Assembly (NCBI GenBank): GCA_045544955.1
Contig: JAZPZY010000029.1
Span: 1-64,000, forward strand
DNA: 64,000 nucleotides
Direction of reading: 5' to 3'
Source of the DNA: SIG701 sp045544955
GTDB lineage: Bacteria; Bacillota; Clostridia; Oscillospirales; CAG-272
Position numbers and translations under genes: made by a program. The notes under the pieces are model-generated. The model saw nothing but the letters and a program-made list of their open reading frames with translations, made no database searches and was not told where the DNA came from. Of the stretch, positions 1 through 7,952 are shown piece after piece (the stretch's first letter is position 1; each line of letters begins with the position of its first letter).

Positions 1-140
1 GGTTTTAGTCCCGCTTGAGCGGGGTTTCGTAACAAATGCATGGCTGGCAGGCCAATAAAAGACGCACTTGTGCGTAGCCTGTAGTATTAGGGCTATGCCC
101 GAAACTGAAATACCACCCGCTATGCGGGTGGATTTTTATT
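1..140 (+). repeat. Cluster of short perfect hairpins, possible IS200/IS605-type end
   Basis: Several small stem-loops follow each other: CCCGC/GCGGG (10-24), GGCC arms (42-53), ACGCAC/GTGCGT (62-75), GGGC/GCCC (91-101) and CCACCCGC/GCGGGTGG (113-131), the last followed by an AT-rich tail. Runs of subterminal hairpins like this are known at the right ends of IS200/IS605 elements and in the RNAs of their TnpB proteins. No transposase is inside the window, so any element would lie to the left. It could equally be tandem terminators. Confidence 0.35.
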
Positions 141-144
141 AGTG

Positions 145-331
145 GGTGTGTTTTTAGTGTTCCTTCTTTTGCCCGTGCCGGTAAAGAATATGGGCCGCGG
201 CGACGGATAGCGGCAGTGCTCCTTGCCTTCGTGATAGATCACGATCACACGGTGGTTCTGCTTTTTCGCCTTTGCAAAATATCCTCCATGGTATCGTACT
301 CGCCGTAAGGGCGGGAGCTGCGTGGCTTGCG
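145..331 (-). other. Gap downstream of the cyuA-like gene, possible decayed coding sequence
   Basis: No intact gene. On the minus strand two overlapping frames have protein-like composition (PYGEYDTMEDIL in one, HRVIVIYHEGKEHC in the next), which would fit a frameshifted remnant of a short gene. No start, family or function can be assigned. Confidence 0.2.
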
Positions 332-1600
332 TTACGACAGCATGATCTTGATGATTTCCGCATCGGTTTTCCGCATGCCGTCGGTGGCCAGCCGGCTGAT
401 GTTGCGGATCGTATTTTCCACCCCTTTGGTAACGATGCCGTCACCGTCGTAGAACTGGCTTCCTTCCCGAAACATCTGCATGCCCAGAATACCCGCCTCC
501 ACCGCAGAGGCGATCTTGGCGGCACAGCTTGCCTTGGCCCCGTCACAGATAACGCCGGAATTGATGGCAAGTGCATTGACTACGGTATGAGCCACCTCCC
601 GGAATTTGCCGCCGTAGAGATAGGTGATACCCGCCGCCGCACCGCAGCCGGCACTGATGACGCCGCAGTAGGCACTGAGAGGGCCGATGCCCGTTTTCAG
701 ATGTACGGTTACCAGATTGGATACGGCCAGTGCCCGGTACAGCTGCTCGTCGGAGGCACCGAGTTCTTTGGCGTAGACCGCCACGGGCACCGAGGCGGGG
801 ATCCCCTGATTTCCGGAGCCGGAATTGATAACTACCGGCTTTTCACAGCCGCCCATCCGGGCGTCCGAGGCGGCCGCGGCGTACGCCTTTGCCCGGGTAA
901 TAACGTCATCCTTCTGCGTCTTCAGAATGATCTGACCGATCCGTGCCCCGTAGCTGCGGCACAAGCCTTCTTCCGCGATGGCCATGTTGCAGGAGAGTTG
1001 TCGGTCAAAGACGTCTTTGACGTCCTCGATACGGAGCGTATCGGCAAATTCCACGATCTGCTCCACGCTCAGAAGCTCTTTGTCCGAGGCGGCTTCCGTC
1101 GTGACTGTTTCCGTATTTCGGCTGTAAACGGTTTCGTCATCCCGTTTGATGCAGACGATGTTGGTATGATCCTCCGCAATGCGGCACAGGGATTTATGAC
1201 CGCCGCCGTACAGCGTGATGGTGATCTCAAACAGTGCACCGGAATCCGATTCCCGAACGGTGAATGCCGCAGTCTGCAAATATGCGGCGATCCGCGACCG
1301 CTGGTCTTCTGTAACCTTGCTGATCACCAGCAGCTGTCCGTCCGGATCGCCGGCGATAATACCTGCGGCCGCGGCCGCCGCAAGTCCGTGCAGTCCGCCC
1401 GTGTTGGGAACGATAACGCTTTTTACGTTTTTAATAATATTGGCACTGACGCAGATGTCTACCGCTTCCGGAAGACTGCCCAGCTCACGTGCCGCCGCCG
1501 CGGCCGCATAGGCGACGGCGATGGGTTCGGTGCATCCCATGGCAGGTACCAATTCCTGTTTTAACAGACGCACATAGGCGTTATACGTTTTCTGATCCAT
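332..1600 (-). CDS. cyuA: L-cysteine desulfidase family protein (CyuA/UPF0597, serine-dehydratase-alpha-like)
   Basis: A 422-residue protein of the CyuA/UPF0597 family. Characterised members are iron-sulfur enzymes that degrade L-cysteine to pyruvate, ammonia and sulfide in the cytoplasm. The signature PAMGCTEPIAVAYAAA starts at residue 19, with Cys23 as the expected first cluster ligand. Further cysteines in YCGVISAGCG (311-320) and ASCAA (357-361) are candidates for the others. Length is normal for the family. The ATG at 1600 is preceded by GGTGG and a clear promoter. It is monocistronic, divergent from the binding lipoprotein. A short, deleted copy of the same gene lies at 5866-6141. The serine-dehydratase-like annotation of this family is an alternative; cysteine as substrate is inferred from family. 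Confidence 0.85.
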   Translation of the reverse strand: MDQKTYNAYVRLLKQELVPAMGCTEPIAVAYAAAAAARELGSLPEAVDICVSANIIKNVKSVIVPNTGGLHGLAAAAAAGIIAGDPDGQLLVISKVTEDQRSRIAAYLQTAAFTVRESDSGALFEITITLYGGGHKSLCRIAEDHTNIVCIKRDDETVYSRNTETVTTEAASDKELLSVEQIVEFADTLRIEDVKDVFDRQLSCNMAIAEEGLCRSYGARIGQIILKTQKDDVITRAKAYAAAASDARMGGCEKPVVINSGSGNQGIPASVPVAVYAKELGASDEQLYRALAVSNLVTVHLKTGIGPLSAYCGVISAGCGAAAGITYLYGGKFREVAHTVVNALAINSGVICDGAKASCAAKIASAVEAGILGMQMFREGSQFYDGDGIVTKGVENTIRNISRLATDGMRKTDAEIIKIMLS

Positions 1601-1630
1601 ATTTCCACCTCAAACAGATCCTTTGTGGAC

Positions 1631-1659
1631 ATTATAACAGAAACCGACCTTTTTTGCAA
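1631..1659 (-). promoter_or_regulatory. Promoter of the cyuA-like gene
   Basis: On the minus strand TTGCAA (1654-1659), a 17-bp spacer and TATAAT (1631-1636). The same arrangement is kept in front of the deleted copy at 6165-6193. Confidence 0.7.
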
Positions 1660-1765
1660 TATGAAAACGTACATCCACTGTCTTGTTCCGCACATCCATA
1701 AACGAAATACGCTTCGGCTCGGCCCAAAAATGAAAAAATGATAAAAAACACCATAAAAAAACGCA

Positions 1766-1794
1766 TTGACCGAGAGGGTATTTTACTATAAAAT
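1766..1794 (+). promoter_or_regulatory. Promoter of the binding lipoprotein, TTGACCG type
   Basis: TTGACC (1766-1771), 17-bp spacer and TAAAAT (1789-1794). The -35 lies in ATTGACCGAGAG, which recurs nearly unchanged at 3467 and 6273. Confidence 0.6.
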
Positions 1795-1825
1795 ATAATA
1801 AAAAACAAGAAAAGAGGAAACACCA

Positions 1826-3322
1826 ATGAAACGATTGCTCTCCGTCCTTTTGCTTCTGGCACTGCTTTGTCCCCTGTTTGCAGCCTGCGACAAAACGCCG
1901 GACGATCCGGCAGCACCCGGCACATCCGCACCCGCCGTTACCGATCCGGCAGAAACGCTGGACCCGAACGACCGTAGAAACGCCAAAGACAGCCTCCCTG
2001 CTGATTTCAACATGAACGGCGAAACAGTGGGCGTGCTGACGAGAAATACCTACCGCAAGATCGACTGGGACGGTGCAGGTGCCGATGAAGTGCTGGCACA
2101 GGCCGTTTATAACCGTACCGAAGCCGTTCAGGAACGGCTTGGACTCACCTTTGACGTAACCGACATGGAACTGGGTTATGACGATTACGGCAACGCCATC
2201 AGTGAAAACGTGCTGGCAGGCGACGACACCTGGCAGATCATTCTGGCGGCTGGTAACGCCTCTATCCGCATGGGCAACGACCATCTGTTTTTGGATATGA
2301 GTGACAACCCCTACCTGGATTTTGAACGCGAATGGTGGGCGGGCGATCTGATGGAGAATATTTCCATCGACGGCAAGACGATCCGCTTTATGGTAGGCGA
2401 TGCCACCATGAACACCTACTATTGGACGTACGTCACCTTCTTTAATAAGCGGATCTATGAGGACGCGTTTGGTGATCCGGATGAATTGTACAAAAAAGCC
2501 ATCGGCAACGACTGGTTTTACGATGATATGATGGAAATGTCCGAAAAAGCCCATAACGACGTAAACGGTGACGGCAAGATGGCCGAGGGCGACACATTCG
2601 GTATGTTTTTGGATAACCAGTGGTCCGTTTCCTATATGGAGGCGGCTTCCGGACTGAAGACCTTCCACCGGGATGAAAACGGCTATCCCGTTCTTTCCCA
2701 CGATACGGACCGCGGCATGGAGATCCTGGAAAAAATCTACACGCTTGTATATGAAACCCCCGGTGTGGATTCTTCCGACCTCAATCTGTGGGGCGGCGGT
2801 GTGTGGAACAGCAGTGCGCGTTTTACCGACGGTGCCGCTCTGTTTCAGCTCGCCGGCCTGAATTTTACGGACACGGAAGAATTCCGCAATATGAAGGACG
2901 ACTACGGTATCCTTCCCATTCCCCGTGTGGATGAAAAGCAGGAATCCTACCTGTCCCCCATCACGAACTCCTCCACGTTTATCACCGTACCGAAAACCTG
3001 TACGGATGACCGGATCGGCGGCGTGATCGAGGCACTCTCCTCCGAATCCTACCGCAGTGTGGTAGAGGTATTCTACGAATCCGCACTGAAGATGAAATAT
3101 TCCCGGGACGCTTACTCCGGACAGTGCATCGATATCATCAAGAACTGTTTGTTCAAGAGCTTCTTCACGGAATACTACTCCCGGATCGGCGGCAGCTATT
3201 TCCTCACGGATGCCATGGTAGAGCAGACGAAGAACTACGTTTCCCGGTACACTGCCATGGAGTCTGCCATCAATAAAAAAATCGTGGATATGATCGTCGC
3301 TATCAACGAAGCATCCGAATAA
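1826..3322 (+). CDS. Extracellular solute-binding lipoprotein (sugar ABC type), orphan
   Basis: A 498-residue secreted lipoprotein. A short positively charged start, a leucine-rich core and lipobox LFAAC (Cys21) are followed by a Pro/Thr/Ala linker (about 22-55). The rest has the length and layout of family-1-like carbohydrate-binding proteins of Clostridia. An EF-hand-like loop, DVNGDGKMAEGD, lies near residue 245. A cytoplasmic ABC importer would normally be encoded next to it, but no permease is present; the next gene is GH20. The paralogue at 52235-53698 shares the layout and the Ca-loop motif. RBS GAGGA lies before ATG 1826. The ligand is unknown; an oligosaccharide released by the neighbouring GH20 is a guess. 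Confidence 0.85.
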   Translation: MKRLLSVLLLLALLCPLFAACDKTPDDPAAPGTSAPAVTDPAETLDPNDRRNAKDSLPADFNMNGETVGVLTRNTYRKIDWDGAGADEVLAQAVYNRTEAVQERLGLTFDVTDMELGYDDYGNAISENVLAGDDTWQIILAAGNASIRMGNDHLFLDMSDNPYLDFEREWWAGDLMENISIDGKTIRFMVGDATMNTYYWTYVTFFNKRIYEDAFGDPDELYKKAIGNDWFYDDMMEMSEKAHNDVNGDGKMAEGDTFGMFLDNQWSVSYMEAASGLKTFHRDENGYPVLSHDTDRGMEILEKIYTLVYETPGVDSSDLNLWGGGVWNSSARFTDGAALFQLAGLNFTDTEEFRNMKDDYGILPIPRVDEKQESYLSPITNSSTFITVPKTCTDDRIGGVIEALSSESYRSVVEVFYESALKMKYSRDAYSGQCIDIIKNCLFKSFFTEYYSRIGGSYFLTDAMVEQTKNYVSRYTAMESAINKKIVDMIVAINEASE

Positions 3323-3346
3323 TGCGTAAATAGAAAAGAAACAAAG

Positions 3347-3378
3347 GGAGGTGCTGCATCTTTTCATGCAGCACCTCC
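3347..3378 (+). terminator. Hairpin after the binding lipoprotein
   Basis: GGAGGTGCTGCAT (3347-3359) pairs with ATGCAGCACCTCC (3366-3378). The U-tract is weak. The stem belongs to a recurring terminator sequence also seen at 20167, 26886, 30882 and 39708. Confidence 0.65.
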
Positions 3379-3467
3379 GCTGTTTTCGCTGCACGGAGAA
3401 CGCAGCGGAAACGCTGGCTTTTTTGCTCGTCTTTTTGAGAAATGAAAAAAAGGCTGAAAATCCGGTA

Positions 3468-3496
3468 TTGACCGGGAGCAGCTTATTCTGTATAAT
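3468..3496 (+). promoter_or_regulatory. Promoter of the first GH20 gene, TTGACCG type
   Basis: TTGACC (3468-3473), exactly 17 bp, TATAAT (3491-3496), about 30 bp before the ATG at 3526. It shares GTATTGACCGGG with the promoter at 6274. Confidence 0.75.
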
Positions 3497-3525
3497 TAGA
3501 GTAATCAGAAAACGGAGGAACACCC

Positions 3526-5643
3526 ATGACTGAACTAAAAAACATTCTTATTCCCCTGCCGAAGAAAATTGAGCAAACGGACGGTTCGTTTTCCACGGCT
3601 CCCTTCGGAGGCACGGTGCATATCATCGCCCGCGGCGGCGCTATGGCGGCGGAAGGGGCAAAACATATCGAGGAAAAACTGGCATCCTTAGCTTCGGTGA
3701 AAAACGCTCCGGAATCGGCGTACCGCATCGTGCTCACGACCGATGAAACGGATCCGGCGTTTGCCGGGATCGACAGCGGCGAGGCGTACTTCCTCCGCAC
3801 GGGAGAGACGGAGACGGTCCTTTGCGGCAAGACGGATGCCGGCACGTTTTACGCCGCGGTAACGCTCTGCCAGATGCTGTCACTCAAGGGAGGTACGGTT
3901 CTTCTGCCCCGGGCGTACATCCTTGACTATCCGGATCTTCCTTACCGGGGACACTTTTTTGAATGCCGCTACGGTACGGAGTTTATGTCCCTTGCCGACT
4001 GGAAGGAGGCAGTGGACTATCTTGCCGAGAGCAAATGCAATCATATGAACATCGGCGTGTACGGATGCTGGGGCTATCAGTACGACAGCACCCCGGTGCA
4101 GTTTCTCTACCTGCCGCTGAAAACGTACCCTCAGCTGAAAACGGAAAAAACCATCAAATACTATTCGGTACAGAAAGGGAAGTGGATCCACAAGGAGCAT
4201 CTTCTGCCCACCATGTACGAGGAGGATTTCCTGCCGGAGATCATCCGCTACGCAAAGAAGAAAAATATCACCGTATGTCCCACCTTCAACAGTCTGGGGC
4301 ATAACACCCTTCTGCCCCGCACGTTCCCCGAAATGGCGGCGAAGGAAGAGGACGGCACCCCGAAGCCTCACGGCTTCTGCACGAAGAACGAAAAGACTTT
4401 TGAGATCCTCTATTCCATCTACGACGAGATCATCGACCGGTATCTGAAGCCGGAAGGACTTACCGAATTCGCCATCGGCCTTGACGAGGTTGGCGATCCG
4501 TACAAGTGCCGCTGTCCGCAGTGCGTAGACAGCACCCATGCACAGCTGATGGTGGATTACATGATACGGGTGTGCAAATATCTGAAATCCCGGGGCATGA
4601 CGCGGATCTACGTCTATCACGATATGCTCTTCCACGAATTTGACGTGGTGAATGAGGAACTGAAAAAGCGGCTCATAGAGGAAGATATTTACAACGAGGT
4701 CATTTTGGACTGGTGGACGTACGAGGATCCTTCCAAACTGTTCTGGGGCAAGGCGGATCGGGTGAACGGCCTGTTCCGCAGCCACATAAAGCCCTACACC
4801 GGCTATTACAGCTGGTGCCTCCCCACGGAGCACACGGAAAACATCCGTGCCTGCCTGAAGCTGGCAAAGCAGCACGGTTTTGAGGGTATGGTGGCTTACG
4901 GCACCTACGATCTCTGCTACGACAAGAACTTTCTCACCCTCAGTGAGGTTGCGTGGAACACGGATACCGTGGACGACGAGGACGGATTCAACAAAAAATA
5001 CGCCCGGCGTACCTATCCCGGAGCACCCCACGGGGCGTACAGTGCCTTGCAGTCCCTTGGCGATATTATGAAGGACGACAACCGTTCCAGTTATTTCAAC
5101 CGGCTTTTGAAGCATTTTGAGTACTACTTCTACTCCTACCGGGTGGGCGAGGAGCGGACGCTGAAAAACTTCCCCGGCGACGGATTCAACCTGCTCCGGG
5201 AGAAGGGTGACGTGTTCGTGCCCTATCTTATGATGATCCGTGAGAAGGCAGGCGATGCACTCTCCTTCCTTGAAAACGCTCCTGACGCCTCCCGTATCCA
5301 CGATCAGTGGCTCCTTACTGCCCGGCAGTATTACGCCGATGCGGACGAGTATCTGACCGTATATAACCTCTGGCAGATGTACAGCGACGGTGCGTCCGAT
5401 GCGGTGCAGATCGTCAGTGAACTGAAGCGGCTCATCGCCCAGCGGGAGAAGCTGATGGCGTTTGCCGAGACGGTAAAGGCCCGTTCCGCCGGGTATACCT
5501 ATCTTCGGAATATGTCTCTCGTACGCCAGTTCCTTATGGATCTGTGCCAGCATTTTGAAGAGGGGATCCGTGCCGGCATCCGCCCGGATTTCGATATTTT
5601 CTCCGGAAAGATTACCGGGGCGGCGTTCGATTTTCTGCGCTAA
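3526..5643 (+). CDS. Glycoside hydrolase family 20-like enzyme (beta-N-acetylhexosaminidase family)
   Basis: A 705-residue protein with the GH20 arrangement: an N-terminal alpha/beta domain (about 1-140), then a TIM barrel beginning at LPYRGHFFECR. The expected Asp-Glu catalytic pair is in FAIGLDEVGDP (about residues 314-324), followed by a CxCxxC cluster (KCRCPQC). GH20 enzymes remove terminal GlcNAc or GalNAc by substrate-assisted catalysis; the exact sugar here is unknown. There is no signal peptide, so it should act in the cytoplasm on imported oligosaccharides. RBS GGAGG precedes ATG 3526. The C-terminal 200 residues are helical and unassigned. A second, shorter GH20 is at 33319-35199. 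Confidence 0.8.
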   Translation: MTELKNILIPLPKKIEQTDGSFSTAPFGGTVHIIARGGAMAAEGAKHIEEKLASLASVKNAPESAYRIVLTTDETDPAFAGIDSGEAYFLRTGETETVLCGKTDAGTFYAAVTLCQMLSLKGGTVLLPRAYILDYPDLPYRGHFFECRYGTEFMSLADWKEAVDYLAESKCNHMNIGVYGCWGYQYDSTPVQFLYLPLKTYPQLKTEKTIKYYSVQKGKWIHKEHLLPTMYEEDFLPEIIRYAKKKNITVCPTFNSLGHNTLLPRTFPEMAAKEEDGTPKPHGFCTKNEKTFEILYSIYDEIIDRYLKPEGLTEFAIGLDEVGDPYKCRCPQCVDSTHAQLMVDYMIRVCKYLKSRGMTRIYVYHDMLFHEFDVVNEELKKRLIEEDIYNEVILDWWTYEDPSKLFWGKADRVNGLFRSHIKPYTGYYSWCLPTEHTENIRACLKLAKQHGFEGMVAYGTYDLCYDKNFLTLSEVAWNTDTVDDEDGFNKKYARRTYPGAPHGAYSALQSLGDIMKDDNRSSYFNRLLKHFEYYFYSYRVGEERTLKNFPGDGFNLLREKGDVFVPYLMMIREKAGDALSFLENAPDASRIHDQWLLTARQYYADADEYLTVYNLWQMYSDGASDAVQIVSELKRLIAQREKLMAFAETVKARSAGYTYLRNMSLVRQFLMDLCQHFEEGIRAGIRPDFDIFSGKITGAAFDFLR

Positions 5644-5660
5644 ATGGCTTTATCGGACAT

Positions 5661-5740
5661 CTCCGCTGCAATGATGAAATGTATCTTTATTTTTAGAACT
5701 CCGGGCATTTCATTCATCTATTATATCCGCGGAGTCTTTT
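5661..5740 (+). terminator. Long two-part stem-loop after GH20
   Basis: Outer arms CTCCGC (5661-5666) and GCGGAG (5729-5734) enclose inner arms ATGAAATG (5673-5680) and CATTTCAT (5706-5713), then TCTTTT. It probably ends the GH20 transcript; the nested structure is larger than a simple terminator. Confidence 0.5.
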
Positions 5741-5741
5741 C

Positions 5742-5823
5742 CTACCGGTCGTGGAAGGAAAGTCCGGATTTACAATAAAAACAAAGAAACAGCCACCTAT
5801 TGGTGACTGTTTCTTTTGTTTTG
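5742..5823 (+). repeat. Composite dispersed repeat, copy A
   Basis: The block CGGTCGTGGAAGGAAAGTCC leads to a hairpin GAAACAGCCACC (5786-5797) / GGTGACTGTTTC (5802-5813) with one mismatch and a T-rich tail. Related copies are at 16503-16550, 20118-20200, 60713-60890 and 61930-62124. It sits between convergent genes and can terminate both. Confidence 0.6.
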
Positions 5824-5865
5824 GACGGGAAATTACCACTTACGTTCTTTTGTAATTACAGCTGA

Positions 5866-6141
5866 TTACGACAACATAATTTTGATGATTTCCGCATCGG
5901 TCTTCCGCATGCCGTCGGTTGCCAGGCGGCTGATGTTGCGGATCGTATTTTCTACCCCTTTGGTAACGATGCCGTCGCCGTCGTAGAACTGGCTGCCTTC
6001 CCGGAACTTACCGCCGTACAGATAGGTAATACCTGCGGCTGCGGCCGCGTAGGCGACGGCAATGGGTTCGGTGCATCCCATGGCAGGGACCAATTCCTGT
6101 TTTAACAGACGCACATAGGCGTTATACGTATTCTGTTCCAT
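5866..6141 (-). pseudogene. Miniature cyuA copy with two in-frame internal deletions
   Basis: A 91-codon open frame. Residues 1-36 match residues 1-36 of the full protein at 332-1600, then GITYLYGGKFRE matches 324-335, and the last 43 residues match 380-422. The lost parts are about 287 and 44 codons, both in frame. Both breakpoints lie in short homologies: GCGGCCGC-like Ala-codon runs, and TCCCGRAA. Only two residues differ in the retained parts (D2E, K4N), while I count roughly 17 silent changes. It keeps the promoter and start but has lost every candidate cluster cysteine except Cys23, so it cannot be a working desulfidase. Either a pseudogene or a small protein with another role. Confidence 0.8.
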
Positions 6142-6164
6142 GACTTCATCTCATGCAGATCCTT

Positions 6165-6193
6165 ATTATAACAGAAAACAATCTTTTTTGCAA
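6165..6193 (-). promoter_or_regulatory. Retained promoter of the miniature cyuA copy
   Basis: On the minus strand TTGCAA (6188-6193), 17-bp spacer and TATAAT (6165-6170), homologous to the promoter of the full-length gene. The copy may therefore still be transcribed. Confidence 0.6.
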
Positions 6194-6273
6194 TATGAAA
6201 AAGCGTTTTTCGGGGGGGCTTCTCACTGCATACGGATGCGGGAAAAAATACGAGATTTTATAAGAAAACTGTA

Positions 6274-6302
6274 TTGACCGGGGTTCGATTCTGTGATACA
6301 AT
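6274..6302 (+). promoter_or_regulatory. Promoter of the isomerase/esterase operon, TTGACCG type
   Basis: TTGACC (6274-6279), 17 bp, TACAAT (6297-6302) with an upstream TG. This leaves a leader of about 200 bases to the first ATG at 6513; I see no convincing gene or structure in 6303-6490. Confidence 0.6.
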
Positions 6303-6512
6303 GAGTGAAAAGTGTAGTTATGATACAGAAAGACCATACGGGAATAAAACGGAAATACATATTTTGAAAAAAGGTATCTGTTTTTTGAAACCTACTTACT
6401 GCAATCCCATTTGTGCGGCGGGCATTCAGCCCGGCGTTGTCCGTTTTACCGTGTCCGGGAAATGCGCACATTAAGTTTCACACTGATTTTTTTATAAAAG
6501 AGAGGTTTGATT

Positions 6513-7085
6513 ATGAAAACAGTAAAAGACAAGTATCTTGTTGTAGGCGCTGATTTTGCGGGCTTTCCACTTAAAGAAGCAGTCGTGGCTCATCTTGAGA
6601 AAAAGGGATGGAAGATCACGGATGTCGGAGTCAAAGCGGATTCCGATCCCGATGATACAGACCTTATGTTCCACAGAGTCGGTCTTCGCGTCGGCTCAAT
6701 GATCAGCGAGGGAGAGTTTGAGCGTGCGCTGCTGTTCTGCGGCACTGGTATGGGTATCCATATCGCTGCTTCCAAGTGCCCCGGGGTCCACGCAGGTGTT
6801 GTGGAAAGCGTTCCTGCAGCTCTGCGGGCCATCACCGGCAACGGAGTCAATGTGCTGGCAATGGGTGCTTTCTACGTGGCACCTGCCATGGGATGCGACA
6901 TTGCTGATGCTTACCTGAACGCCTCTCTGGGCAGCGGCTACGAGTGGTGGCACAATTTCTACGAGTTCCACAAGCTGGCTATGGACGAACTGGACGCCTT
7001 TGACTATGAAGAATACAAAGCCAACGGATTCAAGGTCAACAAACTCGGCGATTTTCCGCTGAAACTGGAAACAAAACCGGAATAA
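6513..7085 (+). CDS. RpiB/LacA/LacB-family sugar-phosphate isomerase
   Basis: A 190-residue cytoplasmic protein of the RpiB/LacAB fold, which interconverts aldose and ketose phosphates (ribose, allose or galactose 6-phosphates in known members). It starts with LVVGADFAGFPLKE, and the conserved loop CGTGMGIHIAASKCPGVHA starts near residue 76, carrying the catalytic cysteine. It is longer than the usual 140-150 residues, with a C-terminal extension of about 40. ATG 6513 is chosen over an upstream TTG because AGAGAGG is 7 bases before it. It is the first gene of an operon with three esterases, so its substrate is probably a sugar that arrives acylated. Confidence 0.8.
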   Translation: MKTVKDKYLVVGADFAGFPLKEAVVAHLEKKGWKITDVGVKADSDPDDTDLMFHRVGLRVGSMISEGEFERALLFCGTGMGIHIAASKCPGVHAGVVESVPAALRAITGNGVNVLAMGAFYVAPAMGCDIADAYLNASLGSGYEWWHNFYEFHKLAMDELDAFDYEEYKANGFKVNKLGDFPLKLETKPE

Positions 7086-7094
7086 GGTGAAATT

Positions 7095-7952
7095 ATGAGA
7101 AAAGATACGAAAGCCGCTGTTGTATTTATAAACGGACAGTCCAATGCGACTGCGCATCAGCAGTTTCTGCCGGAGGAAGACAGGGTATATACGCCGATGC
7201 GGAACGTGTGGTCTCTCGACAGAAGCCAGAACCAGTCCTTTGATATAACGGACGTTACGTGGAGCGGCTGGACCAGTATGGGAAAGAACCTGGGCGAAAC
7301 ACAGGATCATACGGCAAGTCTCGCCTATTTTATCGCAAAGAAATGGCAGGCTTTGATTGATGCGGGTAAAAATCTGCCGGATCTTTATATTGTTCAGATA
7401 TCCATTGGGAGCCAGGGCATCATAAATGGAATGTGGAACCGGGATAAGGAAAGAGTGATGAAGCCCGGAATCCTCGGAGAGGTGGATATTTCTCTTCTTC
7501 CTTTTGCTATGCATATTCATAAGCTTGTTATGAAGAATTTAACGAAAGCGGGGAAGAACCCGGAAGTTATCGGCTGGCATTGGCTCGGCTGTGAGCAGGA
7601 AATATGGGGGGAAGCATATCTCCGGGAAGATTTCAGGGAAAGATACGACTATCACTTTGACGTTATGCGTGATTCGATGGGAGGGGATATTCCCGCGTTT
7701 CTGTATAAGGTTGTGGTGCGCGGAGGGCTTGAGCGCTATCATCTCCCGCTGGAGAGTGAGGATATCATAAACGAAGAAATTGTCCGCCAGGCGAACCGTA
7801 TAGGGGCTGTGCTCGTGGATCCGCGCGCATGTCCGTGGTGGGATCCGGATGATACACTGTATTACGGAATCCTTGCCGCTGACCGCGCGCACTATGTACC
7901 AAAAGTACAGGAATGGTTTGCAGATATTTTTCTGGGAGAACTACTGGCATGA
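7095..7952 (+). CDS. SGNH-fold carbohydrate esterase, sialate O-acetylesterase-like
   Basis: A 285-residue protein with no signal peptide. The block FINGQSNATA (Ser16 as nucleophile) is typical of the sialate O-acetylesterase-like (SASA) family. A second block, ISIGSQGIINGMWN, and WLGCEQE also resemble that family. Members remove acetyl groups from sialic acids or from xylose-type sugars. The spacing to the isomerase is 9 bases and it overlaps the next gene by 4 (ATGA), so it is cotranslated. The acetylated substrate is inferred; xylan or other acetylesterase activity is equally possible. Confidence 0.7.
   Translation: MRKDTKAAVVFINGQSNATAHQQFLPEEDRVYTPMRNVWSLDRSQNQSFDITDVTWSGWTSMGKNLGETQDHTASLAYFIAKKWQALIDAGKNLPDLYIVQISIGSQGIINGMWNRDKERVMKPGILGEVDISLLPFAMHIHKLVMKNLTKAGKNPEVIGWHWLGCEQEIWGEAYLREDFRERYDYHFDVMRDSMGGDIPAFLYKVVVRGGLERYHLPLESEDIINEEIVRQANRIGAVLVDPRACPWWDPDDTLYYGILAADRAHYVPKVQEWFADIFLGELLA

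Noticed and set aside
3880..5553. Minus-strand open frame of over 550 codons
   Set aside because: It mirrors the GH20 gene, which has promoter, RBS and active-site motif on the plus strand.
6303..6474. Small gene in the leader of the esterase operon
   Set aside because: Open frames of about 60 codons exist on both strands, but none has a good RBS or protein-like composition.
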